A DNA stretch of 64,000 nucleotides from Ophiura sarsii (lineage: Eukaryota; Echinodermata; Ophiuroidea; Amphilepidida; Ophiuridae). The position numbers and the translations under genes are program-made. This document shows positions 45,249 through 56,185 of this stretch, piece after piece (position 1 is the stretch's first letter; each line of letters starts with the position of its first letter). The DNA lies in the NCBI GenBank assembly GCA_035610835.1, contig CM069447.1:39654057-39718056 (forward strand), given 5' to 3'. Below the pieces are notes generated by a model that had not been told where the DNA came from, searched no databases, and worked only from the letters and a program-made list of their open reading frames with translations.

Positions 45249-46020
45249 TAATGATTGTGATTGTAATTTCCAAAAATGTGGATTCTATCATGGGAAAGCG
45301 TTGCTAAAAAAGAATGGGGAGTAACAGCCATACATGTGGACTGACGCCTAACCCGGGAGTTACCTTTTCAATCATTTTGGCCTTGAAAAGCTACGAAAAA
45401 AATGTTACGGGCAAACGTACCTCTAAGGTACGGTCGGTCGGGCGTGGTTTTTTTAAACTTTGGTAAATTTTCAAAACATTTCAAAAAATGTCAAAACAAT
45501 TCAAACAATTTCAAAAAAGTTCAAATATTTCCAAACATTTTCTACACAATTTCAATAAAATGTGTAAACAAATAAAATTTGAAATTTGAAAACGAAATTC
45601 GTTGACAATTTGTTGTCGTCGACTTAGATATATGTTCATGTTCGGTTTACCGTAAGCATGGTAAGTGTTTTGAATACACGGTTTCTCCTGTAAGATTGTC
45701 GAATTCACGAGAGAACTGGATGTGGTTAGTAACCCAGTGGTTGCTGCAGCAAGAAGAATCCAGCCCGGTTTACAACCGGAAATAGTTTTAAGGATTTAAG
45801 CGCGTAAATCTACGAAAATCTGTCAAATTTGTAAACCGGTTAAGATTCTCCTTACTGCGTGGTAACTCGCCATTAATATTTTAACGTAGGAGCTATCGTT
45901 TTGGAATTATGAGCATATTTTTTACTTGGTAAGCTACTTTCTAAGGATGCACATCGACGCTCTCTTTCAATTCCCATATTATACATATCTACATAATCCA
46001 TGACTGTCTTTTTAAAATCC
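45249..46020. other. Unassigned stretch with short CAAAACATTTCAAA repeats
   Basis: A loose tandem of about 10-12 bp units lies at 45470-45545. Confidence 0.4.
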
Positions 46021-46473
46021 ATAACTTAATTCGACGTATCATTATACCATGCAATATTCCATAAAAAAATAATGAATTACTTACAAATTGATGACTTTAT
46101 TTATTTAAAATTACATATGAATATGTGACAGTCACGTCAAAAAGGATATGCTGTCGTCAAACACAGTTTTTAGACAGAGGTCAATATATTTCTTGAAATA
46201 TATAGAAAATAATAGAACAAAATGTGCTTCTTCAAATCACATCTTTTGATTACAAAGTCTGATTACCTTCAACATGGTATCATTTTAAAACTTAACATGT
46301 GCTCTTTCAAGTCATATCAATAACTCAGATTTGACTTGGACCTCCAACATGTCCATTTTGACGTGGCGGGTCACATATTCATACGTTATATTAGATAAAG
46401 TCATCAATTTGTAAGTAATTAATTATAATTTTATAGAATAATACATAGTATAATGATACGTTGAATTATGAGC
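46021..46473. mobile_element. Foldback MITE (~450 bp)
   Basis: Arms 46021-46150 and 46340-46473 are inverted copies with moderate divergence. Shared words are ACGTATCATTATAC, TACTTACAAATTGATGACTT and GAATATGTGAC. Confidence 0.7.
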
Positions 46474-47514
46474 TGATTATAATTCATAAACCTATAGGGG
46501 TCACACCACTAAATATAGCTTCATAAGAATATGTACAAAAACACTGATATAAAACTCTGTTTTAGATCACTAACTTGCAAAATTGGACCCCGTAGTGTCA
46601 TTTTTTCTTAAAGATAATCACATTTCCCCACCAAAAAGTGAAAAAAATAGGTAGGTGAACCTGCTCGATTTTTCAAAAAAATAGGTAGGTGAACCTGCTC
46701 GATTTTTCAAAATATGCGCATGGAGTTGACTACCTCTCTGACGAGCTTGGAAATATTGGTAATCGCCAATGTTTCCAGTAAAAAGCACAAATTTGAAAGA
46801 TCTCTCAAAATTTACCTAGATGATATTCACAGTTTATAGTCAGGATGCATGTATGTGATGTCCCATTAATCATAATTAATAAACAATCATAGGCATGTAC
46901 GCAATGGTATTACTGTCAAGTCTTTTTAATTGAGGATTTTGTATGCATACTTTCCGATTTTAGTTTTAAACACCGTCCTTAAGGGTAGGGGAAACCCCAT
47001 TAGTGTAGTGCACCCTATAGTGTGTTTTAAACGTAAACTGTTAATTGAATGGTTATATTATTTTTAGAGAATGCTTTAATTTTAGAGATATTAAGTAGAC
47101 AGAGGATTTTACTGACTGCGGGGGAAAGCTCTCTTATAGCGCTGTAATAGTATAAGCAGTTAGTGCAATACCATCTACAATATCATCCAAGAAAAGTTCA
47201 ATTAATACCGATTACGATCAGGGTGCTACATCTTGTACAGGATGCCTCCACGTAAGACCACTTTGCACTCTAAAAGGTGCGTTGACCATAATTAAACATA
47301 GAAATATAATATCGACAAGCATCATTTATTGAATTTTGTAATTATTTGTGTGAAAAACACAAATATGCCACTCATAATCAATTTGTTGCATTTCAAACAA
47401 TCTTGAAAAGATGAAGGAAAAAATGTATTATTTTCCGTACTTGTGAAGCACCTGTATTGTTCTTTTGTGTATCATTGAGAATGCACTTTTTTCAAATCAC
47501 AAATGGTATAGAAT
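46474..47514. other. Unassigned stretch with one short duplication
   Basis: A ~36 bp direct duplication (AAAAAAATAGGTAGGTGAAC and CTGCTCGATTTTTC) lies at 46641-46712. Nothing else is supported. Confidence 0.4.
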
Positions 47515-47545
47515 GGGGGTGGGGGGGGGGGGGGGGGGGGGTGGG
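47515..47545 (+). repeat. Poly-G tract (G5 T G21 T G3)
   Basis: Longest run 47521-47541. Confidence 0.9.
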
Positions 47546-48309
47546 TACACTCAGATAGGACACCTACATATATATGCATGACCAATAGTTTTTCACACCT
47601 CTAAACATGTTCTCTCTTTGGAATAGCACTCTGCCAACTTGCCCACCCAGGGGCGCCCATGGACTCACAAAAAGCACCCTAAACACATATTTTTAAAGTC
47701 TGAAATTTACAACCCTAAACATGTATATCCATAGCGCAATTTGATATTATAAACAAGTAATACCCTTTTTCCAAACCTTTAAACAGGTAATTGATGCATT
47801 ACCCCTATTGTAAACACATAAACAAGTATTAACCATAACAATGCGCGATTTCAGTGGATACTGTTAATGGAAAGGAACATTGTGTTCGGGATTTTGAGAC
47901 TTGACATTTAAGGATTTTGAAATGACATTAACATTTTATGCCTGAACTTGAAATAACCTTGGGCACATCTCCTATTACAACTTAAGCAATGACCTTAAAT
48001 AACCTCAGATGACCTTGGTCACATCCCACCATCAAATTTTAAGATTTTACATTGAAATAACATATAACCTTGGATGTCCACCCACCCCCCCCTCTAAAAC
48101 TCATGGGTGAGAGGGATACATGTAATGCAACTTTGGTCAAGGTGCGTATTAAAACAACAAAGGAGTATTGCAACAGTGTGTAAAACTTTAACCAAAATGC
48201 AACATGCATACATCACTATATAATAGCTATCACTTGAGGTGCCCGGCTGTGAAAAAGTATAGTTTTTACTTGAATCTTTGGACACGCCTGATATACCCTT
48301 CACCATTAC

Positions 48310-48312
<3 letters not shown>

Positions 48313-48344
<32 letters not shown>
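48313..48344 (-). repeat. Poly-C tract (32 C)
   Basis: Longest homopolymer in the window. It is followed by TTCCCCCGGGCG. Confidence 0.9.
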
Positions 48345-48418
48345 TTCCCCCGGGCGTGCCCATCACTGAAACAAAACAAAACAAATTGTCACTGTCATCT
48401 TGGTCACACATGTGTATA

Positions 48419-48605
48419 TACTCTGTTTGGCCATCTCGAGACAGTGACGTAACTGAACAGGCGCAGCTTTTACGCACGCGTGTGTATCTTCCGCCTTTCA
48501 ACACTCGTGTTTGTACGCCAGCGCCGCGAGTATGCGCGCGCGTTATGTGATGCAATTAGTAGAATACGCGGTTACGTCACTGTCTCGAGATGGCCAAACA
48601 GAGTA
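48419..48605. mobile_element. 187 bp MITE with 36 bp perfect TIRs
   Basis: TACTCTGTTTGGCCATCTCG through AGACAGTGACGTAAC is inverted exactly at 48570-48605. TA flanks it at 48417-48418 and 48606-48607. The interior is CpG-rich (ACGCACGCGTG, GCGCCGCG), unlike the flanks. Confidence 0.85.
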
Positions 48606-48959
48606 TAGTGTCACAATATCCATATCCAACTGATTACCCTGGCAATAACTTGTCTCTAAAATCAAGCATTTCATGCTGGGCTGAGTTATCCATGTCACTA
48701 TTTATCACACCTTTTTCATATTAGATCAGATTAGACAAATAATTTAACCTCACTGTTTACTTCACTGCCTCTATAAAAATCTAATCTAAATCTTGTGAAA
48801 ACTAGCAATGCGTTATGGGCATGAATTACATGGGCAGTGAATGTAAACAAAACTCCGTGAATCAAGAATTTGTTTATTCAGAAAAACACTTTGGGCATGA
48901 CATTTGTGATTTAATAGTAATGCCCAACACTAAAAGATTACACAGGGCTGTAAGCTCTT

Positions 48960-49024
48960 TTAGGAAAAGTATGTCAGAAAAAGTGTGTCAGAAAAAAAGT
49001 AGGTCAGAAAAAAGTAGGTCAGGT
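48960..49024 (+). repeat. Short minisatellite AAAAAGTAGGTCAG
   Basis: About five copies of a 14-17 bp unit. Confidence 0.75.
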
Positions 49025-49735
49025 GTGAAGGTGTGAACCTTCTCTTTTTCTTTTTAGGCCACTTGTCACTGGTGTTGTCACTGTTGATCCGGTAGCTAAT
49101 AATTGTCTTCCCATGGCCAATGGACTCTGTTTTTGAAATTAGACGCAGTACATTTAAATTAAGTAATAAAAACCTCTGCAAGTGTTTTTACCACTAAACA
49201 CTTTCTAATTTCCACAAAAAGCCCGCAAGGCCTTCCTTGAAGAATAGTCAAGGACAAAGTTTATTTTCTACTGTTTGAATGTATTGGAACTTAATTTTCT
49301 ATGAAATATGTCAGATGGCAGTTTGATTGACGTTTGTTTATCAAGAGATTTGTAGTTAAATTTTAATAGTTTTCACAGCTTTGGAAACCACTTTGTATCA
49401 AATTATGGATGATAAATAACTAGTGAACTGTCAAACCATAGTTTTAATTCTTTAAAGGGAGTTGGAAACTAATGTTGGCAATTAGTGGCAATTTGGTGGT
49501 TGCAATGGCCATGGTAATTCTGTGATGTACGTCATACATGCAATATTAGTATTTATTTTGGTATCAATGGAAAGAGGAGACCCATGATATCTCCTGAAAT
49601 TAGAAATATTCGTGATTAGATAAGAAATGGGTTGAAACAGTGGACTACTATGTGGGCAGGAGGGTAATACCCCGGGGGTAGTACATCTTGATGTAGGGTG
49701 TATACATTGCATATGCTGCCCATATTGTTTTTAAT
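49025..49735. other. Unassigned stretch
   Basis: No supported feature. Confidence 0.3.
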
Positions 49736-49736
49736 C

Positions 49737-49985
49737 CCGGGGGGGGGGGGGGGGGGGGGGGTCGCTTGTATAATTTGTATTCCCACTTGTATATCATCCG
49801 CGTACAAAAAGACGAGTATAAAGGGTCGTTTTTCATGGTCAGGCGCGATACACGTGTATCTCGTTTAGAGTATAAAAAACAGCAACATTTGAAAATAGGG
49901 TATTAAAATCACACACACGATACTCAAAAAGGGTTACTAAATCATACATATACTCGAAAAGGGTACCTTTTCATATAGTGAGCCG
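49737..49985 (-). repeat. Dispersed repeat with homopolymer end, minus copy
   Basis: On the minus strand TACTCG-TTTTTGTACGCGGATG and TACAAGTGGGAATAC, then GCGACCCC..., parallel the plus-strand copy at 50697-50897. The G23 run (49739-49761) is where the other copy has CGCCCCTGGG. Confidence 0.6.
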
Positions 49986-50696
49986 ACAATAAACTCAGTC
50001 TTTGTTGCAAAGAAAGAATCAACATTTCCGAGGAGTTTTTCTAGGCCTAATACTAATAGGCCTATACTTGCATACACATTACGGTTCCGTGCCCTGTATA
50101 AAATCCAACTTTCTTGACCACGTCTTTGATGACATATCCAGGGTAATAAATTATCCCCTCCTACACCATTTATCTGATTTATTTTACACCAACTGTGTCT
50201 TGCCAGCATGCGTGCTACCATTTCCACCGCTATCCTAAGCATAGCTCAAGGGTCTTTGGTGTTGGTGTAATTAGAAGCCATATATACTACTTTTGAAAAT
50301 GTTCTTGTGATAACAAATTCCAACTTTTAATTTCAATTTATCATAAAAAAAACTAGTGCTATATCATATTTTATAAAAACAAATGTTCAAATTTCGAGAA
50401 AAAAAATCACATTATATTATCCAAAGAGCCGATTTTAGTTTTAAAATTAGCCCAAATCTGCGGAAAATCACCACGTGTGGAAATAGTCATGTGGCAATAC
50501 TGCAGCCCCTCAGGCTTGTTTCTTGTTCCACTCAAGGTCCCCCAGCATGCGGTAAATGGTGTTTGATGGATCAAACTTGGGCTCAAACCTTACAGGCAAC
50601 TGGAATGTAAAATATGAATAAATCAAAAACACTTGTTTTGATGGATAAATGCTGTTTTGTAAATATCCCCAACTACTTGCTAAGGGTAAGTTAACA
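49986..50696. other. Unassigned stretch
   Basis: No supported gene. TAGGCCTA-type words occur at 50043-50062. Confidence 0.3.
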
Positions 50697-50897
50697 GGAC
50701 AAAAATACTTGTTTTGAGTATAAAAATAAGAGTAAAAAGTAAAATACTTGTTTAGGGTAGGGAAATATGCACAAAATACCGTCTTGTTTAGGGTATGATT
50801 TTCCGGTCAGGGAAAATACTTGCTTAGGATACTTTTTGACAACCTGTGTACGCGGCTGATATACAAAATAGAATACAAGTGGTCGCCCCTGGGTTTT
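50697..50897 (+). repeat. Dispersed repeat, plus copy
   Basis: TACTTGTTTAGGGTA units repeat every 35-50 bp, then TGTACGCGGCTGATATAC and ACAAGTGGTCGCCCCTGGG. Inverted partner at 49737-49985. Confidence 0.6.
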
Positions 50898-51245
50898 CAA
50901 TACAACATGTATCTTTAAATGCTAGTTTAGTTATAATTGATTTCAAAAACAATGCAATTTTCTACATCATATTTAAAAAAAAAATTAACACTGTTTTCAG
51001 AAAATATCAGAAATGCAACACTGTCTTTGTTGAGCCAAAATACATGTAGAATACCAAAACTTGTGCTAGTTAATATCACTGAATCAGCCTTTATTTGAAA
51101 ATTGCCGTCTCCAGTCATGAGCTACACCAATTTAACTACCAACCTTTATTCAATCCATTTCATGTATTCAGTGGAGATACTAATCAGCTATGCCGTGTCA
51201 ATATGAAACCTCATATTCACATTAAAATCAAGTGGTTTTTTTTTT

Positions 51246-51273
51246 GGGGGGGGGGGGGGGTGGGGGGGGGGGG
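51246..51273 (+). repeat. Poly-G tract (G15 T G12)
   Basis: Directly preceded by a T run, giving a sharp T-to-G switch. Confidence 0.9.
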
Positions 51274-51530
51274 TTAAAGTAGAAGCAAAAATGTGAGGAG
51301 ACCAGGGGCGAAACCCTTGCCCCTCATCCTTTACGCCCCAATGAAATTTCACTTTGAACAGGGGTCTTTTGAGACCCACCTAGTCTCGCCCCCCTTGAGA
51401 AAATTTCAGCCCCCTGTCGTCCTCTCATTTCAAAAAGTCTGGCTACGCACCTGGAGGAAACTAACCCTCGTCTACCGAAGGGGGTGGTTACCACCCTCTA
51501 AGGACTTTTTTCCGACCCGATAAAACGCTT

Positions 51531-51579
51531 AATTCTGCTATCAAATGACTACAGACTGTAGTCATTTGATAGCAGAATT
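51531..51579. repeat. Perfect 49 bp palindrome
   Basis: AATTCTGCTATCAAATGACT plus ACAG, one central A, then the exact reverse complement. It lies just before the 53 bp satellite and after a small GGGTGGT-T-ACCACCC palindrome (51482-51496). Confidence 0.9.
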
Positions 51580-51599
51580 TAGCTAACAGAGCTACGGTT

Positions 51600-52690
51600 C
51601 TTTTTGTTTCCTTGCCTTTTATCTGGCCAAGTCGAATTAGCAAAAGTTGGATGTTGACATGGCAAGATAAATTATCTCGCCAAGTGGACTTATCAAAAAT
51701 TGAATATTGAAATGGCAAGATAAATTATCTCGCCATGTCGACTTATCAAAAATTGAATGTTGACATGACAAGATAAATTATCTCGCCAAGTCGACATTCA
51801 CTTTTTATGAAGTCAACTTGGCAAGATAATCTATCTCACCATGACGACATCTACTTTTTTTGAAGTCGACTGGACGAGATAATCTATCTCACCATGACGA
51901 CATTCACTTTTTATGAAGTCAACTTGGCAAGAAAATCTATCTCACCATGACAACATCTACTTTTGTGAAGTCGACTCGACGAGATAATAAAGTCAACTTG
52001 GCAAGATAATCTATCTCACCATGACGATATCGTCTTTTTTTGAAGTCGACTTGACGAGATAATCTATCTCACCATGACGACATCTACTTTTTGTGAAGTC
52101 GACTTGACGAGAAAGTCTATATTGCCATGACGACATTAACTTTTTTTGAAGTTAACTTGGCAAGATAATCTATCTTACCATGACAACATCTACTTTTTGT
52201 GAAGTCGTCTTAATGAGATAATTTATCTCACCATGACGTCATCTACTTTTGTGGAGTTGACTTTTCAAGTTAACCTATCTCGCCATGACGACATCTATGT
52301 TTTGCAAAGTCAACTTGACAAGATAATCTATCTCACCATGACAACATCTACTTTTTGTGAAGTCGACTCGACGAGATAATAATGTCAACTTGGCAAGATA
52401 ATCTATCTCACCATGACGATATCTACTTTTTGTGAAGTCGACTTGACGAGAAAGTCTATATTGCCATGAGGACATTCACTTTTTATGAAGTTAACTTGGC
52501 AAGATAATCTATCTTACCATGACAACATCTACTTTTTGTGAAGTTGACTTAATGAGATAATTTATCTCACCATGACGTCATCTACTTTTTGTGGAGTTGA
52601 CTTTTCAAGTTAACCTATCTCGCCATGACGACATCTATGTTTTGTAAAGTCAACTCGACAAGATAGTCTATATCACCATGACGACTAATA
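51600..52690 (+). repeat. 53 bp minisatellite with ~340 bp higher-order repeat
   Basis: CTCACCATGACGACATCTAC plus a GAAGTCGACTTGACGAGATA block recurs about twenty times. ATGACGA starts at 51841, 51894 and 51947, 53 apart. A larger unit recurs at about 340 bp (GAGAAAGTC at 52109 and 52448; CTTTTCAAGTTAACC at 52261 and 52601). The left units (51640-51790) are a diverged variant with AAAAATTGAATGTTGACATG. Confidence 0.85.
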
Positions 52691-53290
52691 AAACTGTTTA
52701 AGTTAAGAATGTGAGAAAATATATGTGACTATCTCAACATAACTTTGATAATATGTCGACTTGTCAAGATAATTATGTTGCCATCTAATGGCACTTCAAA
52801 CGCACCGTAAGATAGATAGGATAAAAATATTGTATTATCAAATAAATGTGCAAGTCTAACGCAAAAGTAATACAAATTCTCCAGAGTATACGTAAATCCA
52901 ACTTGTCTTTATTAAAGCTTCACAATTTTATAACAGAACCTCTTATCATACCAGGCTTAATATGACAAGGAAAATGACACTGGAAAATAAGCTAAATCCT
53001 CAACATCATTGGCGCATTTTGGGTTTTTATTTTGATGTATATTGAAAATACTAGGGAAATATGGGGCAACTGGTCCTATGGGGCAACTGGTCCGAAATGA
53101 AGGATTTTGTAATTGTATGGGTATACTGCTTTCTTTTGAACAGTACGACTTATGTTGAAACTTCACATTTATCCTTACCTTCTACATTCCAAAACATTTG
53201 CAACTTTAGGGTATTTACACATGTGATATTCTCCAGATCTTTGAAGCCACCTAATTGAGTGACTTACTGAACATTCACAGATAGTATGGG
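52691..53290. other. Unassigned stretch with a 16 bp duplication
   Basis: GGGGCAACTGGTCC is present twice at 53063-53092. No gene is supported. Confidence 0.35.
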
Positions 53291-53299
53291 CGATTTATT

Positions 53300-54030
53300 A
53301 AGATGACCTGAAATGCAGGTACCCGTTTTCCCATTATATCCAGGGACCCCATAGGCCTAAGCCCTACCCCTAATCCAGTTACCACAGGTGCCCTTGATAA
53401 TGCACCGGATACCACATACTCAGGTACTGCAGCGTGCCGTTATATCGAGATACCCAGTGCCCTTACTTTATCATCAAGTAGAATTATACGCGGGTGCCAA
53501 AGATAGCGGGCAGTAATAGTCATATCACAGTAGGCAGAGGTGAGTTATATCAAAGCGTTATAAATGTTTATATAAATATCAAGAGTATGTCCTTAAATAA
53601 TTCAGGTACCTAAAGTTCCCTTGATATAATGTAAGTGACATGGTGCCTTTAATACACCATGAGCCTAGGCCCAATGTGATCTTAAATAATACAGATACCC
53701 ATGTTCCTAATCCAAGTACTCCACGTGTTCTTAATACACCGGTTGCCCCATAAGCCTATGCCCTATCCCTCACAGATGGCCCTACGAATGTGCCCGTATT
53801 ATATCCAGTTTATAATGGACATCGCAGGTAAAGGTGCCGAAGCTATAGCGGGTGGTTAGTCACGTCAAAACGTAAGATGAGGGTATTGTATAAAACAGCA
53901 AGAGTAGTATGTCGTTGATACTCCATGTATCCTAGAATATTCAGAGCATCTGGATTGCCTTAAAATAATTATAGAACATATGGGTGGGTTCCCCATGTGA
54001 CCTTTAATCCAGCAGGTAGACCTACCCCAG
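53300..54030 (+). repeat. Possible highly degenerate repeat field (AGGTACCC / GTGCCCTTAATAC)
   Basis: Words such as CAGGTACC, AGGTGCCCTT, TTCCTAATCCA and TTAATACACC recur irregularly over 0.7 kb. It may be an old minisatellite. No fixed period is clear. Confidence 0.35.
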
Positions 54031-54049
54031 GTGCAGTTGCGGCACTAAC

Positions 54050-54119
54050 GGGGGGGGGGGGGGGGGGGGGGGGGTGGGGGGGGGGGGTGCCCAGTCGTGA
54101 CCCGCCCCCCCCCCCCCCC
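54050..54119. repeat. Poly-G then poly-C inverted homopolymers
   Basis: G25 T G12 (54050-54087), 17 bases, then C15 (54105-54119). The two can pair as a G:C hairpin. Confidence 0.9.
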
Positions 54120-56185
54120 AGTTTCCCCTGTCAGCTCATGTCCCTACCCATTTTGTACCCCAAATAATTGAATTTTAATGTCAAAACTAAAAGTTACTTA
54201 AAATAGCTTTAAAATGTTTCCCCGATTCTTTTATTGCCCCGCTACCCCGTTTTCCTCCTTTAAAATGTTGATGCTTGTCCCGCCACTGCACATGTGCACA
54301 TACTGTATCCAGGTAATTCAGTAGGCCTACGTTCTGAGAGTTATAGTGGGTTTTATAGTTTTATAGTCGGTCGTTTAGTTTATGGTCGGCAGAGTCTATC
54401 ATCAAGATCACTGGTACCATTCCATGCTTGTACTTGAGCACTATGTGTGCCATCCAGATTTGTTTGGTCTATTTACATTAAATACATTATTCCTCCAATA
54501 GGCATGTAGGGCCTAAACGTATGTAGTCCCTTTGTGCACCCTCGCAGCATGTGTATAACTCTCTGTCAAACGGACCGTGGTAAACATGAAAGCCAGTTCC
54601 TGAACCGACTGATGTGGTCTCTCCCCCAATCATGATTATATTCATGTTTAGATCATTGTATATTACATGTTTAAGTCAAAACATTCATTAATTACCATAT
54701 TTATAACAGCGGGACTGAGCATGGTTGACTGCATCAAATGGGGTTACCCGCATGGGTGACTCCATCAAATGGGGTTAAAAAACTGCATGGGTGATGGGTT
54801 ACCTGTATGGGTATCTCTATCAAATGTATTTTCTTTTATAATACCAATTTATCGATTTCGGATCTTTGTTTTATCATAGTGAATGATGGCCACATTAAGA
54901 TTGCAGTATTCAAACCGGGTATACTCAGTAGGAGATGGTGTACTTGGGAAATACGAAGAATGTGCAGTCGGATGTGAACATTTCACCAAAACTTTTTAAA
55001 TGGCTTAATATAAGCCTTTTGCAAGTATGGCGGGCACAATGGAGAAGGCGTGCCTCCAATTGTGAATTTTTTTACTAGCTCAAAAGATTACCCAAGCGTA
55101 AACACGCTCTCTAAAAACAAATTTAAGGGGTCCCCCAAGAAAATGAGGGGTCCTGAAGTTTGGGTATTTAAACAAATTACTTTTTTTACGGGCAGTTTTA
55201 ATGGATTTATATTGTGAGCAAAGGATGGATATGTAATTTACAGAATTTCTTACGGTTTCCATTTCCACACATCGTCAAATTTAAGGGGTCCCTTCAATTT
55301 TGATCGGGACCCGCAAGTCTTTCCAATTTGAAACCTGACGCGTCACTATTAGAAAGTGAGAGGTCTAGGACGCGCAGACGCGTCAGAATGCGACCCCTGA
55401 CATGGGGTATTCAATCTGGTAATGGCTGCAGGCTATTTAAAATGGAGCGAATGAAGGAGTCAGTCTCCCTTAAAAAGCCTACGCTACTCCTTCGTCGGCT
55501 TACTCGTCAATATTATTGAATTTATAAATAACATTCTTAAACAGCTAAGAAAGTGTAAGCAATCTCATTGGCGTCTTTGGCGCCTTTCCTGCGTTTATGC
55601 CGGCGCCGCGACGATTACGCATGGTGTACTCATCGCATGGAATGGGATTGGATGGAATGTTTGAGGGTTATTCGATCCTAGAAGGGTTAAAAGTTGTCAA
55701 ATGTGGACAATAAATCGCACTTATTTCTTTGATAAATGTCTTCAGTATGATTGTTTGTTTATCGGTAGTATTATTTTTTGCGTAGAACAACTCTGCCTGC
55801 GGCGTCTCGTCCGCATTTATGTCACACAATATAACACGGGTACGGTCTAAAAACAATACCTTTATTATCTAAATAATAATGAATTCACAGCCTATAATTG
55901 CGATGCAATGTAAAATAGAATGCGACCTGAATCAGCAGTGAACAAAAAGACTGGATAATGAACATAGTGAAAAACAAACAATATTATATGCAGATCGGAA
56001 CAAATATGTTTTAAGACGATCTTTTAAAGCATTGATTATATAAAACAAAACAACAACTGTGCATTATACGCAGTAGACGTAGACTTCGTTCCTCATCTGA
56101 CATAACAAAGCTCAATACGGTTTGTTCTCACAAAAGAGATGGTGATTGTTGCTTCACTGTTTTCGGGTGTATGTCAGATAGGCTG
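54120..56185. other. Mostly unassigned
   Basis: A loose ~40 bp repeat (CATCAAATGGGGTTA, GCATGGGTGA) lies at 54713-54830. A GC-rich patch with CGCGTC words lies at 55335-55400. No gene is supported. Confidence 0.35.

Noticed and set aside
48094..48555. Overlapping ORFs on both strands across the C32 tract (poly-Gly / poly-Pro)
   Set aside because: Open frames are produced by the homopolymer and the MITE; no domain is present.
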